In this document: positions 33,070 through 42,781 of the stretch, in pieces
Position numbering within the stretch: position 1 is the first letter of the stretch
How the letters are laid out: every line of letters starts with the position of its first letter
Source: Streptomyces fungicidicus
GTDB lineage: Bacteria; Actinomycetota; Actinomycetes; Streptomycetales; Streptomycetaceae
Reading direction: 5' to 3'
DNA: 64,000 nt
NCBI RefSeq assembly: GCF_003665435.1
Contig: NZ_CP023407.1
Span: 1,612,001 to 1,676,000, forward strand
Translations under genes and position numbers: made by a program
Notes under the pieces: model-generated
Database searches by the model: none
What the model saw: the letters and a program-made list of their open reading frames with translations, nothing else
Told to the model about the DNA's origin: nothing

Positions 33070-33079
33070 GTGAGCGGCC

Positions 33080-34048
33080 CTACGCGGCCAGGGTCCCCGG
33101 CATCACCGCGCGGGGGCCGAACTTGGCCCGCGCGCGGTCCGCGACCTCCTCCAGCCGGCGCACCTTCTCGTCCACCGGGTCGAAGGTGAGCTGGTGGGAC
33201 GCCTGCTCGGCGGGGTCGAGCCCCTCCGCGCGGAGGGCGATCACGCGCACCCGGGCACGCTGCAGACCGAGCGCCTCGTACAGGCCGTACGCCGCCCCGA
33301 CGAGCGCGGCCGAGTGGGCGGTCGGCTCGGGGAGGGTGCGGGTGCGGGTGGTGGCGGACCGGTCGGCGTAGCGCACGGTGAGGGTGAGGCTCCGGCAGAC
33401 CTTGTCGACGGCGCGCAGCCGGGCGCCCAGTTCCTCGGCGGCCGAGAGCAGGGCGCGGCGGTGCCGGCCGGGGTCCAGTTCGTCGCGGGTGAAGGGGCGT
33501 TCGGTGGCCAGGGAGCGGGAGACCGCGTTGGGGACGACCCGGCCGCGGTCGACGCCGTTCGCCTTCTCCCGCAGTTCCCGCCCGGCCCTGGCCCCGATCA
33601 GCCGCTGGAGCGTGGACAGCGGGGCGGCGGCGACCCGGCCGAGGGTGTCCAGGCCGTACTCGCACAGCGTGCGGGCGGTCCGGGCGCCGACGCCGGGCAG
33701 CGCGGCGACGGGCCGGCCGGCGAGGAACTCCCGCACCTCGTCCTCGGGCACCGCGCGGGTCAGCCCCGGCCGGGCGTCCCGCAGGGCCATACGGGCCAGC
33801 ATCGGGCCGGGCCCGGCGCCGATCACGCAGTCGACGCCGTGCAGGGCGAGGGCGCGGACCCGGATCACCGAGGCCAGTTCGAGGGCGGTGCGCCCGAAGT
33901 ACCTTTCCGCGCCGCGCAGATCGGCCAGCGCCCCGTCCGGCGGCAGGGCCTGCACGACGGGGGTGAACTCCTCCAGCAGGCCGAGCAGCCGGGGCAGGGC
34001 GGCCTCGTACATCGGAGGCAGCAGAAAACGTACACAGAGGACAGTCAT
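33080..34048 (-). CDS. imuB: ImuB-like truncated Y-family polymerase protein
   Basis: The product has 322 residues. The helix-hairpin-helix (AALPGVGARTARTLCEYGLD) and little-finger domain (RSLATERPFTRDELDPGRH, then LTLTVRYADRS) match Y-family polymerases. The catalytic parts do not: the start CVRFLLPPM lacks the usual HVDMDAFFA acidic residue, and PPDGALADL replaces the SIDEAYLDV pair (Glu to Gly). Only about 40 residues separate these two sites, against about 95 in DinB. This fits an inactive ImuB that links DnaE2 to the sliding clamp. It overlaps the dnaE2 stop by 4 bp, so the two are co-made. Confidence 0.8.
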   Translation of the reverse strand: MTVLCVRFLLPPMYEAALPRLLGLLEEFTPVVQALPPDGALADLRGAERYFGRTALELASVIRVRALALHGVDCVIGAGPGPMLARMALRDARPGLTRAVPEDEVREFLAGRPVAALPGVGARTARTLCEYGLDTLGRVAAAPLSTLQRLIGARAGRELREKANGVDRGRVVPNAVSRSLATERPFTRDELDPGRHRRALLSAAEELGARLRAVDKVCRSLTLTVRYADRSATTRTRTLPEPTAHSAALVGAAYGLYEALGLQRARVRVIALRAEGLDPAEQASHQLTFDPVDEKVRRLEEVADRARAKFGPRAVMPGTLAA

Positions 34049-37000
34049 CCCGCACTCCCCGGGCTCTGGTGCCACAACTTCCTTCCCACCGCGGGCCCTT
34101 CGCCCGCGGGGCGCAGATCGGCCCAGGGGTGCATCTCGTACCCCGTGGGCATGCGGATCGTCCGGTCCTCCATCGGGTCCCGGGCGGCGGAACCGGCCGG
34201 CGCGGGCCGTCCGTCCGAACCGGCGAGCCTGCTGCGGGCCGGACCCCCGCCGTCGTCGCCGGACGCCCCGGGACCGGCGCCGGCCGGCCCGGCGAGCCGC
34301 GCGGCGACGCCCTCCAGTCCCTCCTCGCGGCGGATCTCCAGCAGGTCGGCGAGGTTCCAGGCGGCGGAGCCGACCACGCTGAAGCTGCGCGGTCCGCGGC
34401 GCTGCACCACCCCGCGCACCAGCAGCAGCCAGGAGTGGAAGACGGTGTGGGCGCAGGCGTCGTGGGAGTCGTCGAAGAAGGCGAGGTCGACCAGGCCGGT
34501 GCCGTCGTCCAGGGTGGAGAAGATGACCCGTTTGCCGGAGCGGATGGGCGGGGTCTGGGTGGCCGCCTTGGCGCCCGCGACCAGCACCGTCTCCCCGTGC
34601 CGGGTCTCGCGCAGCCGCCGCGCGGAGACCACGCCGAGCTCCTCGAGGAAGGTGGCGTGGTCGTCCATCAGATGGTGTGAGGCGTCCATGGACAGCACGC
34701 CCAGTTCGGCGCTGAGCCGCTCCGGCGGGGTGAGGTCGGGCAGTCCGGCCGGGGCGGTCCTGCGGCCGCCGGACAAAGGCAGCTGGTCGCCCCGTCCGCC
34801 GCGGGCGCCCCGGTGCAGTTCGGTCAGGTGGAGTTGCAGGTCACGGCGGTTGGCGCCGAACGCGTCCAGCGCGCCGACCTGGGCGAGGCGTCCGGCGAGC
34901 GGACGGCTGGGCCGGGCCCGCTCCCAGAAGTCGAGCAGGGAGGCGTACGGCTGCCCCCCGGCGATCCGGGCGGCCTCGGACTCGCTGATGCCGTGCACGT
35001 CGGAGAGCGCCAGCCGCAGTCCCCACACCTCCTTCGACTCCTTTGATTCAGACACCAGTTCGATCCTGTGGGCGACCCCCGACTTGTTCACGTCCAGCGG
35101 CAGGACCGGCACCCCGCGCCGCCGCGCGTCCGCCAGCAGCAGCCGCTTCGGGTACATCCCGGGGTCATGGGTGAGCAGCCCGGCGTAGAAGGCGGCCGGG
35201 TGGTGCGCCTTCAGCCACGCCGACTGGTAGGTCGGTACGGCGAAGGCGACCGCGTGCGCCTTGCAGAAGCCGTAGGACCCGAAGGCCTCGACGATCTCCC
35301 AGGTGCGCTGAATCGTTTCCGCGTCATAGCCGCGGGCCGCCGCGTGCTGGGCGAACCAGACCTTGATCCGCCCCTGCGACTCCGGGTCGGACAGCCCGCG
35401 CCGCACCCGGTCCGCCTCGCCGCGTCCGCAACCGGTCATGACCGAGACGATGTCGATGACCTGCTCGTGGAAGACGACGACCCCGTACGTCCCCTTCAGC
35501 GACTCCTCCAGGTCCGGGTGCGGATAACGCACCGGCGCCCGTCCGTGCCGCGCCTCGATGAACGGACGCACCATGTCGGCGGCGACCGGGCCGGGCCGGA
35601 AGAGGGAGATGTCCACGACCAGGTCGTGGAAGGTGGACGGCTGGAGCCGCCCGACCAGGTCCCGCTGGCCCGGGGACTCGATCTGGAAGCAGCCGAGCGT
35701 CTCGGTGGACCGGATCAGCCCGTACGTCGCCGGATCGCCCTCCGGCACCGCGTCCAGGTCGATCCGCTCCCCCGTCGCCCGCTCCACCTCGGTGACCGCG
35801 TGCGCCATCGCCGACTGCATCCGCACGCCCAGCACGTCGAGCTTGAGCAGCCCGAGGTCCTCGACGTCGTCCTTGTCGAACTGCGCCATGGGGAAGCCCT
35901 CGCCGCTGGTCGGCATGACCGGCGTACGGGTCAGCAGGGACGCGTCGGACAGCAGGACGCCGCAGGGGTGCATGGCGATGCCGCGCGGGAGCGCGTCGAG
36001 CGCCTCGACCAGCTCCCACAGCCTGCCGTACTTCTCCTTCTCCCCCGCCAGCCGCCGCAGTTCGGGGAGTTCCTCGAGCGCCGCGCGGGCGTCGCGGGCG
36101 CGGATGTGCGGGAAGGACTTGGCGATCCGGTCGATCTCGTCCGGGTCCATCGACAGCGCCGCGCCGACGTCCCGGACGGCGTGGCGCACCCGGTAGGTCT
36201 CCGGCATGGCGACCGCGGCGACCCGCTCGGCGCCGAACCGGCCGATGATCGCGCGGTAGACCTCCAGACGCCGCGCGGACTCCACGTCGATGTCGATGTC
36301 GGGCAGCACGACCCGCTCCTTGGACAGGAAGCGCTCCATCAGCAGCCCGTGCTCGACCGGGTCGGCGTGCGCGATGCCGAGGAGGTGGTTGACCAGGGAG
36401 CCGGCGCCGGAGCCCCGCGCGGCGACCCGGATGCCCATGTGCCGTACGTCGTCGACGACCTGGGAGACGGTGAGGAAGTAGGAGGCGAAGCCGTGGTGGG
36501 CGATGATGTCCAGCTCGCGGTGCATCCGCTCCCAGTACTCCCGGCGGCCGGCGTAGCCGTGCAGCACCATGCCCGCCGCCGCGCGGGAGGCCAGCGCCCG
36601 CTGGGCGGTACGGCGGCCGGCGCCGACGAGGTGCGGTTCGGGGAAGTGGACGCTGCCCATGCCGAGGTCGTCCTCGGGGTCGACCAGGCACTCGGCGGCC
36701 GTGGCCTGCGTCTGCTCCAGCAGCCGCGCGGCCGCCTCGCGCCGGAAGCCCGCGGCCTCCACGATCCGCTCGGCCGCCTCCCGCATGGCGCCCTGCTCCT
36801 TGAGCCAGGCCTCACCGGAGTCCAGCCCTTTGGCCGGGTCGACGGGGACCAGCCGGCGGGCGGCGTCCAGGACGTCGGCGACCGGGCCGAGCCCCGGGTC
36901 GGCGTAGCGGACGGCGTTGCTGAGCACGGGCCGGACGCGCTGTTCGGCGGCGAAGCCCAGGGTGCGGGCGGCCAGCCGCAGCGAGCCGGGGCCGGTGCCC

Positions 37001-37575
37001 GCGCGGCCGTGCCAGAAGGTCTCCAGGCGCAGGGCGTCGCCGTAGACCTCCCGCCAGGGGGCGAGCAGCCGGGCGGCGCGGTCGGGGCGGCCCGCGACGA
37101 GGGCCCGGCCCACGTCGGAGTCGGGGCCGAGGAGGACGGTCAGGCCGTCGGCGCGGTTGTCCTCCCAGGGCAGCCGCGGGAGCCCGTCCCCGGTGTGGGA
37201 GGCGGAGACCAGGCGGCACAGGTCGGCCCAGCCGCGGGCGCCGTCCCGGGCGAGGAAGGTGACGCGCGGCGCAGACTCGTCGACGAAGGCGCCGCCGCGC
37301 ACCGGGGTGCGGCGGCGGTCCCGCCGTACGGTCCCCTCCCCGGGCGCCGCCGGCGCGGGGCCGGCCACCGCGAGCTCCGCGCCGAACAGCGGGCGGACAC
37401 CGGCCTTCGCGCAGGCCTTGGCGAAGCGGACGGAGCCGGCGAGGGTGTCGCGGTCGGTGAGCGCGAGGGCGTCCATGCCCCGCTCCGAGGCGCGCTCGGC
37501 CAGCCGCTCCGGATGGGACGCGCCGTAGCGCAGGGAGAATCCGGAGACGGTGTGCAGATGCGTGAAACCCGGCAC
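34045..37575 (-). CDS. dnaE2: error-prone DNA polymerase III alpha subunit DnaE2
   Basis: The product has 1176 residues from the GTG at 37575 (GGGAGG 5 nt upstream). The PHP domain starts FTHLHTVSGFSLRYGASHPE. The polymerase core shows GSGAGSLVNHLLGI and DIDIDVESARR (catalytic acidic triplet), and FCKAHAVAFAVPTYQSAWLK. The OB-fold region (GETVLVAGAKAATQT) is near the end. DnaE2 performs mutagenic lesion bypass after DNA damage. The LexA-like box at 37611 lies 36 bp upstream. The imuB-like gene follows; no imuA is seen. Confidence 0.95.
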   Translation of the reverse strand: MPGFTHLHTVSGFSLRYGASHPERLAERASERGMDALALTDRDTLAGSVRFAKACAKAGVRPLFGAELAVAGPAPAAPGEGTVRRDRRRTPVRGGAFVDESAPRVTFLARDGARGWADLCRLVSASHTGDGLPRLPWEDNRADGLTVLLGPDSDVGRALVAGRPDRAARLLAPWREVYGDALRLETFWHGRAGTGPGSLRLAARTLGFAAEQRVRPVLSNAVRYADPGLGPVADVLDAARRLVPVDPAKGLDSGEAWLKEQGAMREAAERIVEAAGFRREAAARLLEQTQATAAECLVDPEDDLGMGSVHFPEPHLVGAGRRTAQRALASRAAAGMVLHGYAGRREYWERMHRELDIIAHHGFASYFLTVSQVVDDVRHMGIRVAARGSGAGSLVNHLLGIAHADPVEHGLLMERFLSKERVVLPDIDIDVESARRLEVYRAIIGRFGAERVAAVAMPETYRVRHAVRDVGAALSMDPDEIDRIAKSFPHIRARDARAALEELPELRRLAGEKEKYGRLWELVEALDALPRGIAMHPCGVLLSDASLLTRTPVMPTSGEGFPMAQFDKDDVEDLGLLKLDVLGVRMQSAMAHAVTEVERATGERIDLDAVPEGDPATYGLIRSTETLGCFQIESPGQRDLVGRLQPSTFHDLVVDISLFRPGPVAADMVRPFIEARHGRAPVRYPHPDLEESLKGTYGVVVFHEQVIDIVSVMTGCGRGEADRVRRGLSDPESQGRIKVWFAQHAAARGYDAETIQRTWEIVEAFGSYGFCKAHAVAFAVPTYQSAWLKAHHPAAFYAGLLTHDPGMYPKRLLLADARRRGVPVLPLDVNKSGVAHRIELVSESKESKEVWGLRLALSDVHGISESEAARIAGGQPYASLLDFWERARPSRPLAGRLAQVGALDAFGANRRDLQLHLTELHRGARGGRGDQLPLSGGRRTAPAGLPDLTPPERLSAELGVLSMDASHHLMDDHATFLEELGVVSARRLRETRHGETVLVAGAKAATQTPPIRSGKRVIFSTLDDGTGLVDLAFFDDSHDACAHTVFHSWLLLVRGVVQRRGPRSFSVVGSAAWNLADLLEIRREEGLEGVAARLAGPAGAGPGASGDDGGGPARSRLAGSDGRPAPAGSAARDPMEDRTIRMPTGYEMHPWADLRPAGEGPAVGRKLWHQSPGSAG

Positions 37576-37610
37576 ACGCACCTCCCGCACTCGTGAGCCC
37601 CGACCGACTC

Positions 37611-37626
37611 TCGAACAACTGTTCCA
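37611..37626. promoter_or_regulatory. LexA-like SOS box
   Basis: TCGAACAACTGTTCCA differs at one base from the actinobacterial LexA consensus TCGAAC-N4-GTTCGA. It lies just upstream of dnaE2, so DNA damage should induce dnaE2 and imuB. The divergent membrane-protein gene starts 103 bp to the other side. Confidence 0.75.
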
Positions 37627-37728
37627 ACTACTTCACCCCCACCATAGACCAATTTTCGAATGCGTGTGCGACATCCGTTCGGCCCCTTCCCACCTGCGCA
37701 AACGCCCGCTTCCCCGGACCGTGGGGAC

Positions 37729-38775
37729 ATGACGCAGAGCGCCGGCGCCGGTCCTCGCCCGGTCTCGTTCCTCGGCGAGGTGCGGGACGCCGTCACCCCA
37801 CGGGCCACCCTGCTCGTGCTCGGCGTGATCGCGCTCCAGCTGCTGTTCATCGCCTCCTACGTGGGCGCCCTGCACCACCCGAAGCTGCGGGACGCGCCCT
37901 TCGGGGTCGCCGGGCCCCCGGCCGCGGCCGAGCGGACCGTGAACCGGCTGGAGCGGCTGTCCGGCTCGCCGCTGGACCCGCGCGCGGTGCCCGACGCGGC
38001 CGCCGCGCGCGAGCGGATCAGGGACCGGGAGATCGACGGCGCGCTGGTCCTCGACCCCGGAGGGACCACCGACACGCTGCTCGTCGCCACCGGGGGCGGC
38101 ACCTCGCTGGCCACCGCCCTGGAGCGGCTGCTCACCGGCGTGGAGAAGTCCGGGGGGCGCGCCCTGCGGGTCGTCGACGTCGCTCCGGCCTCCGCCGGGG
38201 ACGCAAACGGGCTCTCGTCCTTCTACGTGGTGGTGGGCTGGTGCGTGGGCGGCTATCTGTGCGCGGCGATCCTGGCGATCAGCGCGGGCGCCCGGGCGTC
38301 CACTCCGCGGCGCGCGGTGATCCGGCTCGGCACCATGGCCCTGGTCGCGCTCGCCGGGGGACTCGGCGGCGCCCTCATCGTCGGGCCGGCACTGGACGCG
38401 CTGCCGGGCGGGTTCGCGGCCCTGTGGGGGCTGGGCGCGCTGGTCACCTTCGCCGTGGGGGCCGCCACGCTCGCCCTGCAGGCCACCCTCGGGGTCGTCG
38501 GCATCGGAGCGGCCATCCTGCTCGTGGTGATCCTGGGCAACCCGAGCGCGGGCGGCGCGCTGCCGCCTCCGCTGCTCCCGCCGTTCTGGGCGGCCGTCGG
38601 TCCGGCGCTGCCACCGGGCGCGGGCACCTGGACGGCCCGCTCGATCGCGTACTTCGGGGGCAGGGACGTGACCGCCTCACTGCTGGTCCTGTCCGCGTGG
38701 GCCGTGGCGGGCGGCGCCGTCACCCTGCTGGCGTCGGCGCTGCGGCACGAAGACGGACGTCCCGCCCCTCCGTGA
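37729..38775 (+). CDS. multi-pass membrane protein (YhgE/Pip or ABC-2 permease-like)
   Basis: The product has 348 residues. One membrane helix (about 32-52) is followed by about 130 extracytoplasmic residues. Five or six more helices follow (from FYVVVGWCVGGYLCAAIL to the C-terminus). This layout matches the DUF3533/YhgE-Pip group. The family includes phage-infection and secretion-related proteins, but no activity is proven. A hairpin terminator overlaps its 3' end. Confidence 0.75.
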   Translation: MTQSAGAGPRPVSFLGEVRDAVTPRATLLVLGVIALQLLFIASYVGALHHPKLRDAPFGVAGPPAAAERTVNRLERLSGSPLDPRAVPDAAAARERIRDREIDGALVLDPGGTTDTLLVATGGGTSLATALERLLTGVEKSGGRALRVVDVAPASAGDANGLSSFYVVVGWCVGGYLCAAILAISAGARASTPRRAVIRLGTMALVALAGGLGGALIVGPALDALPGGFAALWGLGALVTFAVGAATLALQATLGVVGIGAAILLVVILGNPSAGGALPPPLLPPFWAAVGPALPPGAGTWTARSIAYFGGRDVTASLLVLSAWAVAGGAVTLLASALRHEDGRPAPP

Positions 38776-38795
38776 CGGAGGAACGGGACGTCCGT
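38753..38795. terminator. bidirectional hairpin terminator
   Basis: ACGGACGTCCCG (38753-38764) pairs with CGGGACGTCCGT (38784-38795). An inner stem CTCCGT/ACGGAG (38768-38773 and 38775-38780) extends the hairpin. It lies between the convergent membrane-protein and protease genes. Confidence 0.75.
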
Positions 38796-38808
38796 GAAGG
38801 GGGTGCGT

Positions 38809-39891
38809 TCAGCCGATCTGCGTACCGGTGGCCGACAGGGCCTCCGTCACCGGCTGGAAGAAGGTCTCGCCGCCCGAGGTGCAGTCGCCGCTGCCCCCGG
38901 AGGTGAGGCCGACCGCGCTGCTGCCCGAGAAGAGCGAGCCGCCGCTGTCGCCGGGCTCGGCGCAGACGTCGGTCTGGATCAGGCCGTTGACGATGTCGCC
39001 GTTGCCGTAGTTCACGGTGGCGTCCAGGCCGGTGACCGTGCCGGAGTGCACCTGGGTGGTGGAACCGCTGCGGGTGACCTGCATGCCGACGGTGGCCTCG
39101 GCGGCGCCGGAGATCGCCTGCGTGGAGCCGTCGTAGAGGTTCACCTCGCTCGGGTGGGCCACGTCGGCGGTGTACTTGACCAGACCGTAGTCGTCGCCCG
39201 GGAAGCTGGAGTCCGCGTTCTCGCCGATCACGCTGCCCGAGGAGTCGGACCAGGTGGAGATCCCCTCGGTGCAGTGCCCGGCGGTGAGGAAGTGCGGCTC
39301 GCCGCCCTTGGTCACGTTGAAGCCGAGCGAGCAGCGCCCGCCGTTGCCGGTGATGGCGTCGCCGCCCGCGACGAAGGGCTTGTACTCGCCCTCGGTGCGC
39401 TGGAGTTCCGCCTTGGCGCCCAGCCCGTCGACGACCTTGGTCAGCTTGGCCCACTCGGCCTCCGAGACCGTGCGGTCCGCGGTGACGACGACCTTGTTGG
39501 TGGTCGGGTCGGTCACCCAGGAGGTGCCCGGGATGGTGGCGTCCTGCTTCAGGGTGGTGTGCGCGCCCTTCAGCGCGGCGAGGGAGTTCGCCACGACTCT
39601 CGCCTCGGCGCCGGCCGACTCGACGGTCTCGGCGGCGGCCTCGTCGAGCACGTTCACCACGAGGGACTTGCTCTTCGCGTCGTAGTACGTTCCCGCCGCG
39701 TCGGCGCCCAGGTCCTGGGCGAGCGTCGAGGCGAGCTTTCCGGCCGCCTGGACCGAGAGGGTCCGGGGGGCGGCGTCCGCCGGCGGCTCACTGGCGTTCG
39801 CAGTCTGGAAGGTGGCCGCGCCCGCGGCCAGCGCGGCGATGCCCGCACCCGCCATGACCGCACGGCGCCTGGGTATGCGTCGGTGCTTCAA
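38809..39891 (-). CDS. secreted S1 (alpha-lytic type) serine protease with pro-domain
   Basis: The product has 360 residues from a TTG at 39891 with AGGAGG 7 nt upstream. A signal peptide (twin Arg-rich start, then about 20 hydrophobic residues) precedes an alpha-lytic protease pro-domain (to about residue 170). The mature chymotrypsin fold shows His in FLTAGHCT, Asp in GDDYGLV and Ser in GDSGGSLF. It resembles Streptomyces griseus protease C/D-type zymogens. It is exported and self-matures. Confidence 0.93.
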   Translation of the reverse strand: MKHRRIPRRRAVMAGAGIAALAAGAATFQTANASEPPADAAPRTLSVQAAGKLASTLAQDLGADAAGTYYDAKSKSLVVNVLDEAAAETVESAGAEARVVANSLAALKGAHTTLKQDATIPGTSWVTDPTTNKVVVTADRTVSEAEWAKLTKVVDGLGAKAELQRTEGEYKPFVAGGDAITGNGGRCSLGFNVTKGGEPHFLTAGHCTEGISTWSDSSGSVIGENADSSFPGDDYGLVKYTADVAHPSEVNLYDGSTQAISGAAEATVGMQVTRSGSTTQVHSGTVTGLDATVNYGNGDIVNGLIQTDVCAEPGDSGGSLFSGSSAVGLTSGGSGDCTSGGETFFQPVTEALSATGTQIG

Positions 39892-40373
39892 CTCACGTCC
39901 TCCTGTGGGGGGACGGCCCGGGAGGTTGTGGGGACCCCGCCGGACCGGAAGGCGTACGGCGACGGGGGCGGAACACGAAAGAAGCCACGCCCGTGCCGGT
40001 CGAACGGCGCCTACTCTTCCGAACGCCGCGGGGAGCACACAAGGTCGACTTCAGGACGCGCGTACGACAACGGCCGTGCGCCCCCTATGTCCTGACAGGT
40101 CATGGACACGCAGGGCCGTTCATTCTGCAAACGCTACGGAGGGGTAACAGGCGGTACGGTCGGCGCCCCGCACCCTTGGCTTGAATTCGCCCCCTCCCGG
40201 TCCGGATCGAACCGGGCCGCGGCGGGCGGACGTTGCTTTCGCACCGGTCGCGCGACCGCCGCCACGCGCAAGGGCGAGCCCCCGCACGGCGGTTGCCGTG
40301 CGGGGGCTCGTGGTGCTGCCGGCTGCGGTGAGACTCGCGGAACCGGAGGTGCGGCCGGTCCCGGCACCCGGTC
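39892..40373. other. 482-bp intergenic region between the two protease genes
   Basis: It holds the promoter region of the left protease (leftward, near 39900-40180) and the hairpin at 40275-40310 behind the right protease. No gene is seen. The stretch TGTCAGG on the minus strand near 40094 is also found upstream of the other protease. Confidence 0.5.
40275..40310. terminator. hairpin terminator of the right protease gene
   Basis: CGAGCCCCCGCACGGC (40275-40290) pairs perfectly over 16 bp with GCCGTGCGGGGGCTCG (40295-40310) around the loop GGTT. It lies 63 bp after the stop of the leftward protease gene. Confidence 0.75.
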
Positions 40374-41279
40374 CTAGTAGACGCTGACCCCGTAGGCGCT
40401 CAGGGCCTCGGTCACCGGCTGGAAGAAGGTCGTGCCGCCGGAGGAGCAGTTGCCGCTGCCGCCGGAGGTCAGACCGTACGCCGTGCCGTTGCTGCCGTAG
40501 AGCGCGCCGCCGGAGTCGCCGGGCTCGGCGCAGACCGTGGTCTGGATGAGACCGGAGACGATGTCGCCGCCGCCATAGTTCACGGTCGCGTTGAGCGCCG
40601 TGACCCGGCCGCTGTGGGTGCCCGTGGTGGAGCCGTCACGGATGACGGTGGTGCCCACGCTCGGGGTGGCCGCACGGGTGATGTCCACGCCGTTGGCGGT
40701 GCCGGGCCGGCTGACGGAGCCGGTGTACCGGACGATGCCGTAGTCGTTGCCCGGGAAGCTGGAGCCGGCGGTCGAGCCGATGGCCGTGGTGCGCGCGGAG
40801 TTGGAGTACCAGGTGCCCGCGCCGTCGGTGCAGTGACCGGCGGTCAGGAAGTACTCGACGCCGCTGCTGCTGCGGACGTTGAAGCCGAGGGAGCAGCGCC
40901 AGCTGCTCGCGTAGATGGCGTCACCGCCCTGGATCAGCTTGTTGATCTTGCCCGGGGTGCGCTTGACGGTGATCGCGCCCGCGTCGTCCCCGGCCTGCCG
41001 CTTGATCTTGTTGATCTCGGCCTGGGAGACGGTGCTGTCCACGGTGACGAGCACCCGGTTGGTCTTGCTGTCGACGGCCCAGGCGGTGCCCGGGACATCG
41101 GCCTTCAGCACCGAGCCGCTCACACTCTTGAGCTCGGCGGAACTGAAGGTGGTGGGAGCGTCGGACGCGTTCGCGCTGGGGACCGCGATCGCGGCGGCGG
41201 CCACGAGGCCGGTGGATACGGCGATCAGCCGAGTCCGTCTCGAGATGCCGCTGCTGGGGGTGGTGCGCTTGATCCTCAC
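40374..41279 (-). CDS. secreted S1 protease, S. griseus protease A/B-like
   Basis: The product has 301 residues from a GTG at 41279 with GGAGGAACG upstream. The signal peptide is followed by a short pro-domain (to about 115). The mature chymotrypsin fold shows [21 protein letters not shown] and [12 protein letters not shown] as the catalytic triad regions. Length and order match SGPA/SGPB zymogens. It is a paralogue of the protease gene just downstream, arranged in tandem on the same strand but with its own terminator. Confidence 0.93.
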   Translation of the reverse strand: MRIKRTTPSSGISRRTRLIAVSTGLVAAAAIAVPSANASDAPTTFSSAELKSVSGSVLKADVPGTAWAVDSKTNRVLVTVDSTVSQAEINKIKRQAGDDAGAITVKRTPGKINKLIQGGDAIYASSWRCSLGFNVRSSSGVEYFLTAGHCTDGAGTWYSNSARTTAIGSTAGSSFPGNDYGIVRYTGSVSRPGTANGVDITRAATPSVGTTVIRDGSTTGTHSGRVTALNATVNYGGGDIVSGLIQTTVCAEPGDSGGALYGSNGTAYGLTSGGSGNCSSGGTTFFQPVTEALSAYGVSVY

Positions 41280-41611
41280 TTCTCGTTCCTCCACAAAGGA
41301 AGTAGGGGGCCCTCGTGGGGTTGTGGGCCCGTGAGGCGCAGCCAGGGAGACGGATGCCCGGATTCCGAACACGCCGTGCCCCTGACAAGCGCTGTGGGAA
41401 GCGAGTATTCGGCCGACCGACCGTTCGGCGCAAGGGTGCCTTTTGGCCGTCGACCTTTGAACCATCTAGGAGATTTGATCCGCCCGCGGGTCAGCGTTAC
41501 TGGTGGTCACACCTGCGTGACGATTGATCGACCACTTCACCCGCTGTCCGGAATTCGCCCCTCCGATTAGCCGGGTTCCGGGCGGTCCGCCCGGCTCCGT
41601 CCGGCTCCCGG
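41280..41611. other. 332-bp intergenic region
   Basis: It carries the promoter region of the SGPA/B-like protease (leftward, about 41290-41460), with TGTCAGGGGCACGG on the minus strand. An AT-richer patch at about 41440-41580 should end the DUF5685 transcript. No gene or strong hairpin is recognised. Confidence 0.45.
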
Positions 41612-42781
41612 TCAGCAGTCGCAGCCGCAGTCGCAGCCGCTGCAGCAACCGTCCTCACCACAGCAGTTGCAGCACTCGCAGCAGTTGCAGCAGTCGCCGC
41701 ACCCGCTGCAGTCGCAGTTGGTGCAGGGCCCCTGCTTGGGCTCGCGGCTCCAGGGGTCGTCGTAGGTGCCGCAGCACAGCTGGCAGGTGCAGGCGAGTCC
41801 CAGCCACACGGCGCAGCCGGCGAGCAGCCCGCGCCGGTCGCGGCGCGGCGGCCCGGGAGGAATCGGGGCGCCGGGGCCACCGGGAGCACCGGGAGGCGCG
41901 TAGGGATGGGATCCGTGGGCACAGGAGACCGTACCGAAGGCGCGGTTGACGGAGTTGGGGAGTTCATGGACGAGCAGCCGGTGCGCGAGACCGCCGTCGG
42001 CGAACTCGACCTCGCGCAGCGCGAGCCGGATGCCGTGCACCGCGTCGTCGGCGAGCCGGCGGGCCTCCTCGAGCGGCGTCCCGGTGGCGGCGAGCGGGTT
42101 CCAGGCGCCCGAGGCGGCGTCGGCGTCCTTGTCCTCCACCGCGTCCAGCAGATGCGCGAGGCGCCCGAAGAGGCGTCCGGCCTCCGCGAGCGGCACGGCG
42201 TTGCGCGGCCGGCCGGCCAGCACGGCGGTGTGCGCGAAGGCCGCCGCAGTGGCGGTCTCGGTCGGCTCGGTGACGGTGAGGATCGGCGTGCCGGGCCCGG
42301 CGAGGGTCTCGATGCCCGTCTGCCGGTCCACGGCGTCGACGAGGACCGCGGTGTCGAACCCGATGTCGGCGCCGGTCCGCGCCCCCGCCCGGTCCCAGCC
42401 CGCCGCGACCCGGCGCGCGGCGAGCGCCACCGGCCTGCGCGCCAGCAGCCCGTCACCGTCGGCGACATGGTCGCGCACCTTGGCGGAGGCCAGCACCAGG
42501 GAGACGGCCGCCGCGAGCCGCGCGCCCTCACCGTGCGCGACGGAGGCGGTGCGCATCCCGCGCAGCGGGCAGGGTCCCGCGGTGCGCCGCCCGTCGTCGG
42601 GGCGTGCGGACTGAGCCTCCGTCAGGACGGAGATGAGGAGCCCGTCGTAATTGGTGACGATCCGCGCGAGCTGCCCGTGGTCCCCGCGCAACGCGAGGCA
42701 GAGCCCGCACAAATGGGCCATCCACTGGGCGGTGAGCTTCTCCCCGAGCCGGTGCCGACACGGCCTGACCATTCCGAACAC
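41612..42781 (-). CDS. DUF5685 family protein with a very Cys-rich C-terminal tail
   Basis: The product has 389 residues from the GTG at 42781, with GGGGGAA upstream. The N-terminal part shows FGMVRPCRHRL and HLCGLCLALRGDHGQLAR, as in DUF5685 proteins, whose role is unknown. A helical middle region and a Pro/Gly spacer follow. The last 37 residues contain 18 cysteines in pairs and CxC steps (for example DCCNCCECCNCC), with four more Cys shortly before in CTCQLCC. No signal peptide is present, so the tail is probably cytoplasmic and may bind metal clusters. Confidence 0.82.
   Translation of the reverse strand: MFGMVRPCRHRLGEKLTAQWMAHLCGLCLALRGDHGQLARIVTNYDGLLISVLTEAQSARPDDGRRTAGPCPLRGMRTASVAHGEGARLAAAVSLVLASAKVRDHVADGDGLLARRPVALAARRVAAGWDRAGARTGADIGFDTAVLVDAVDRQTGIETLAGPGTPILTVTEPTETATAAAFAHTAVLAGRPRNAVPLAEAGRLFGRLAHLLDAVEDKDADAASGAWNPLAATGTPLEEARRLADDAVHGIRLALREVEFADGGLAHRLLVHELPNSVNRAFGTVSCAHGSHPYAPPGAPGGPGAPIPPGPPRRDRRGLLAGCAVWLGLACTCQLCCGTYDDPWSREPKQGPCTNCDCSGCGDCCNCCECCNCCGEDGCCSGCDCGCDC

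Noticed and set aside
35068..37596. 842-residue open frame on plus opposite dnaE2
   Set aside because: It lies wholly within dnaE2 in antisense and has a repetitive Gly/Asp/Val/Arg composition. It is an artefact of high third-position GC.
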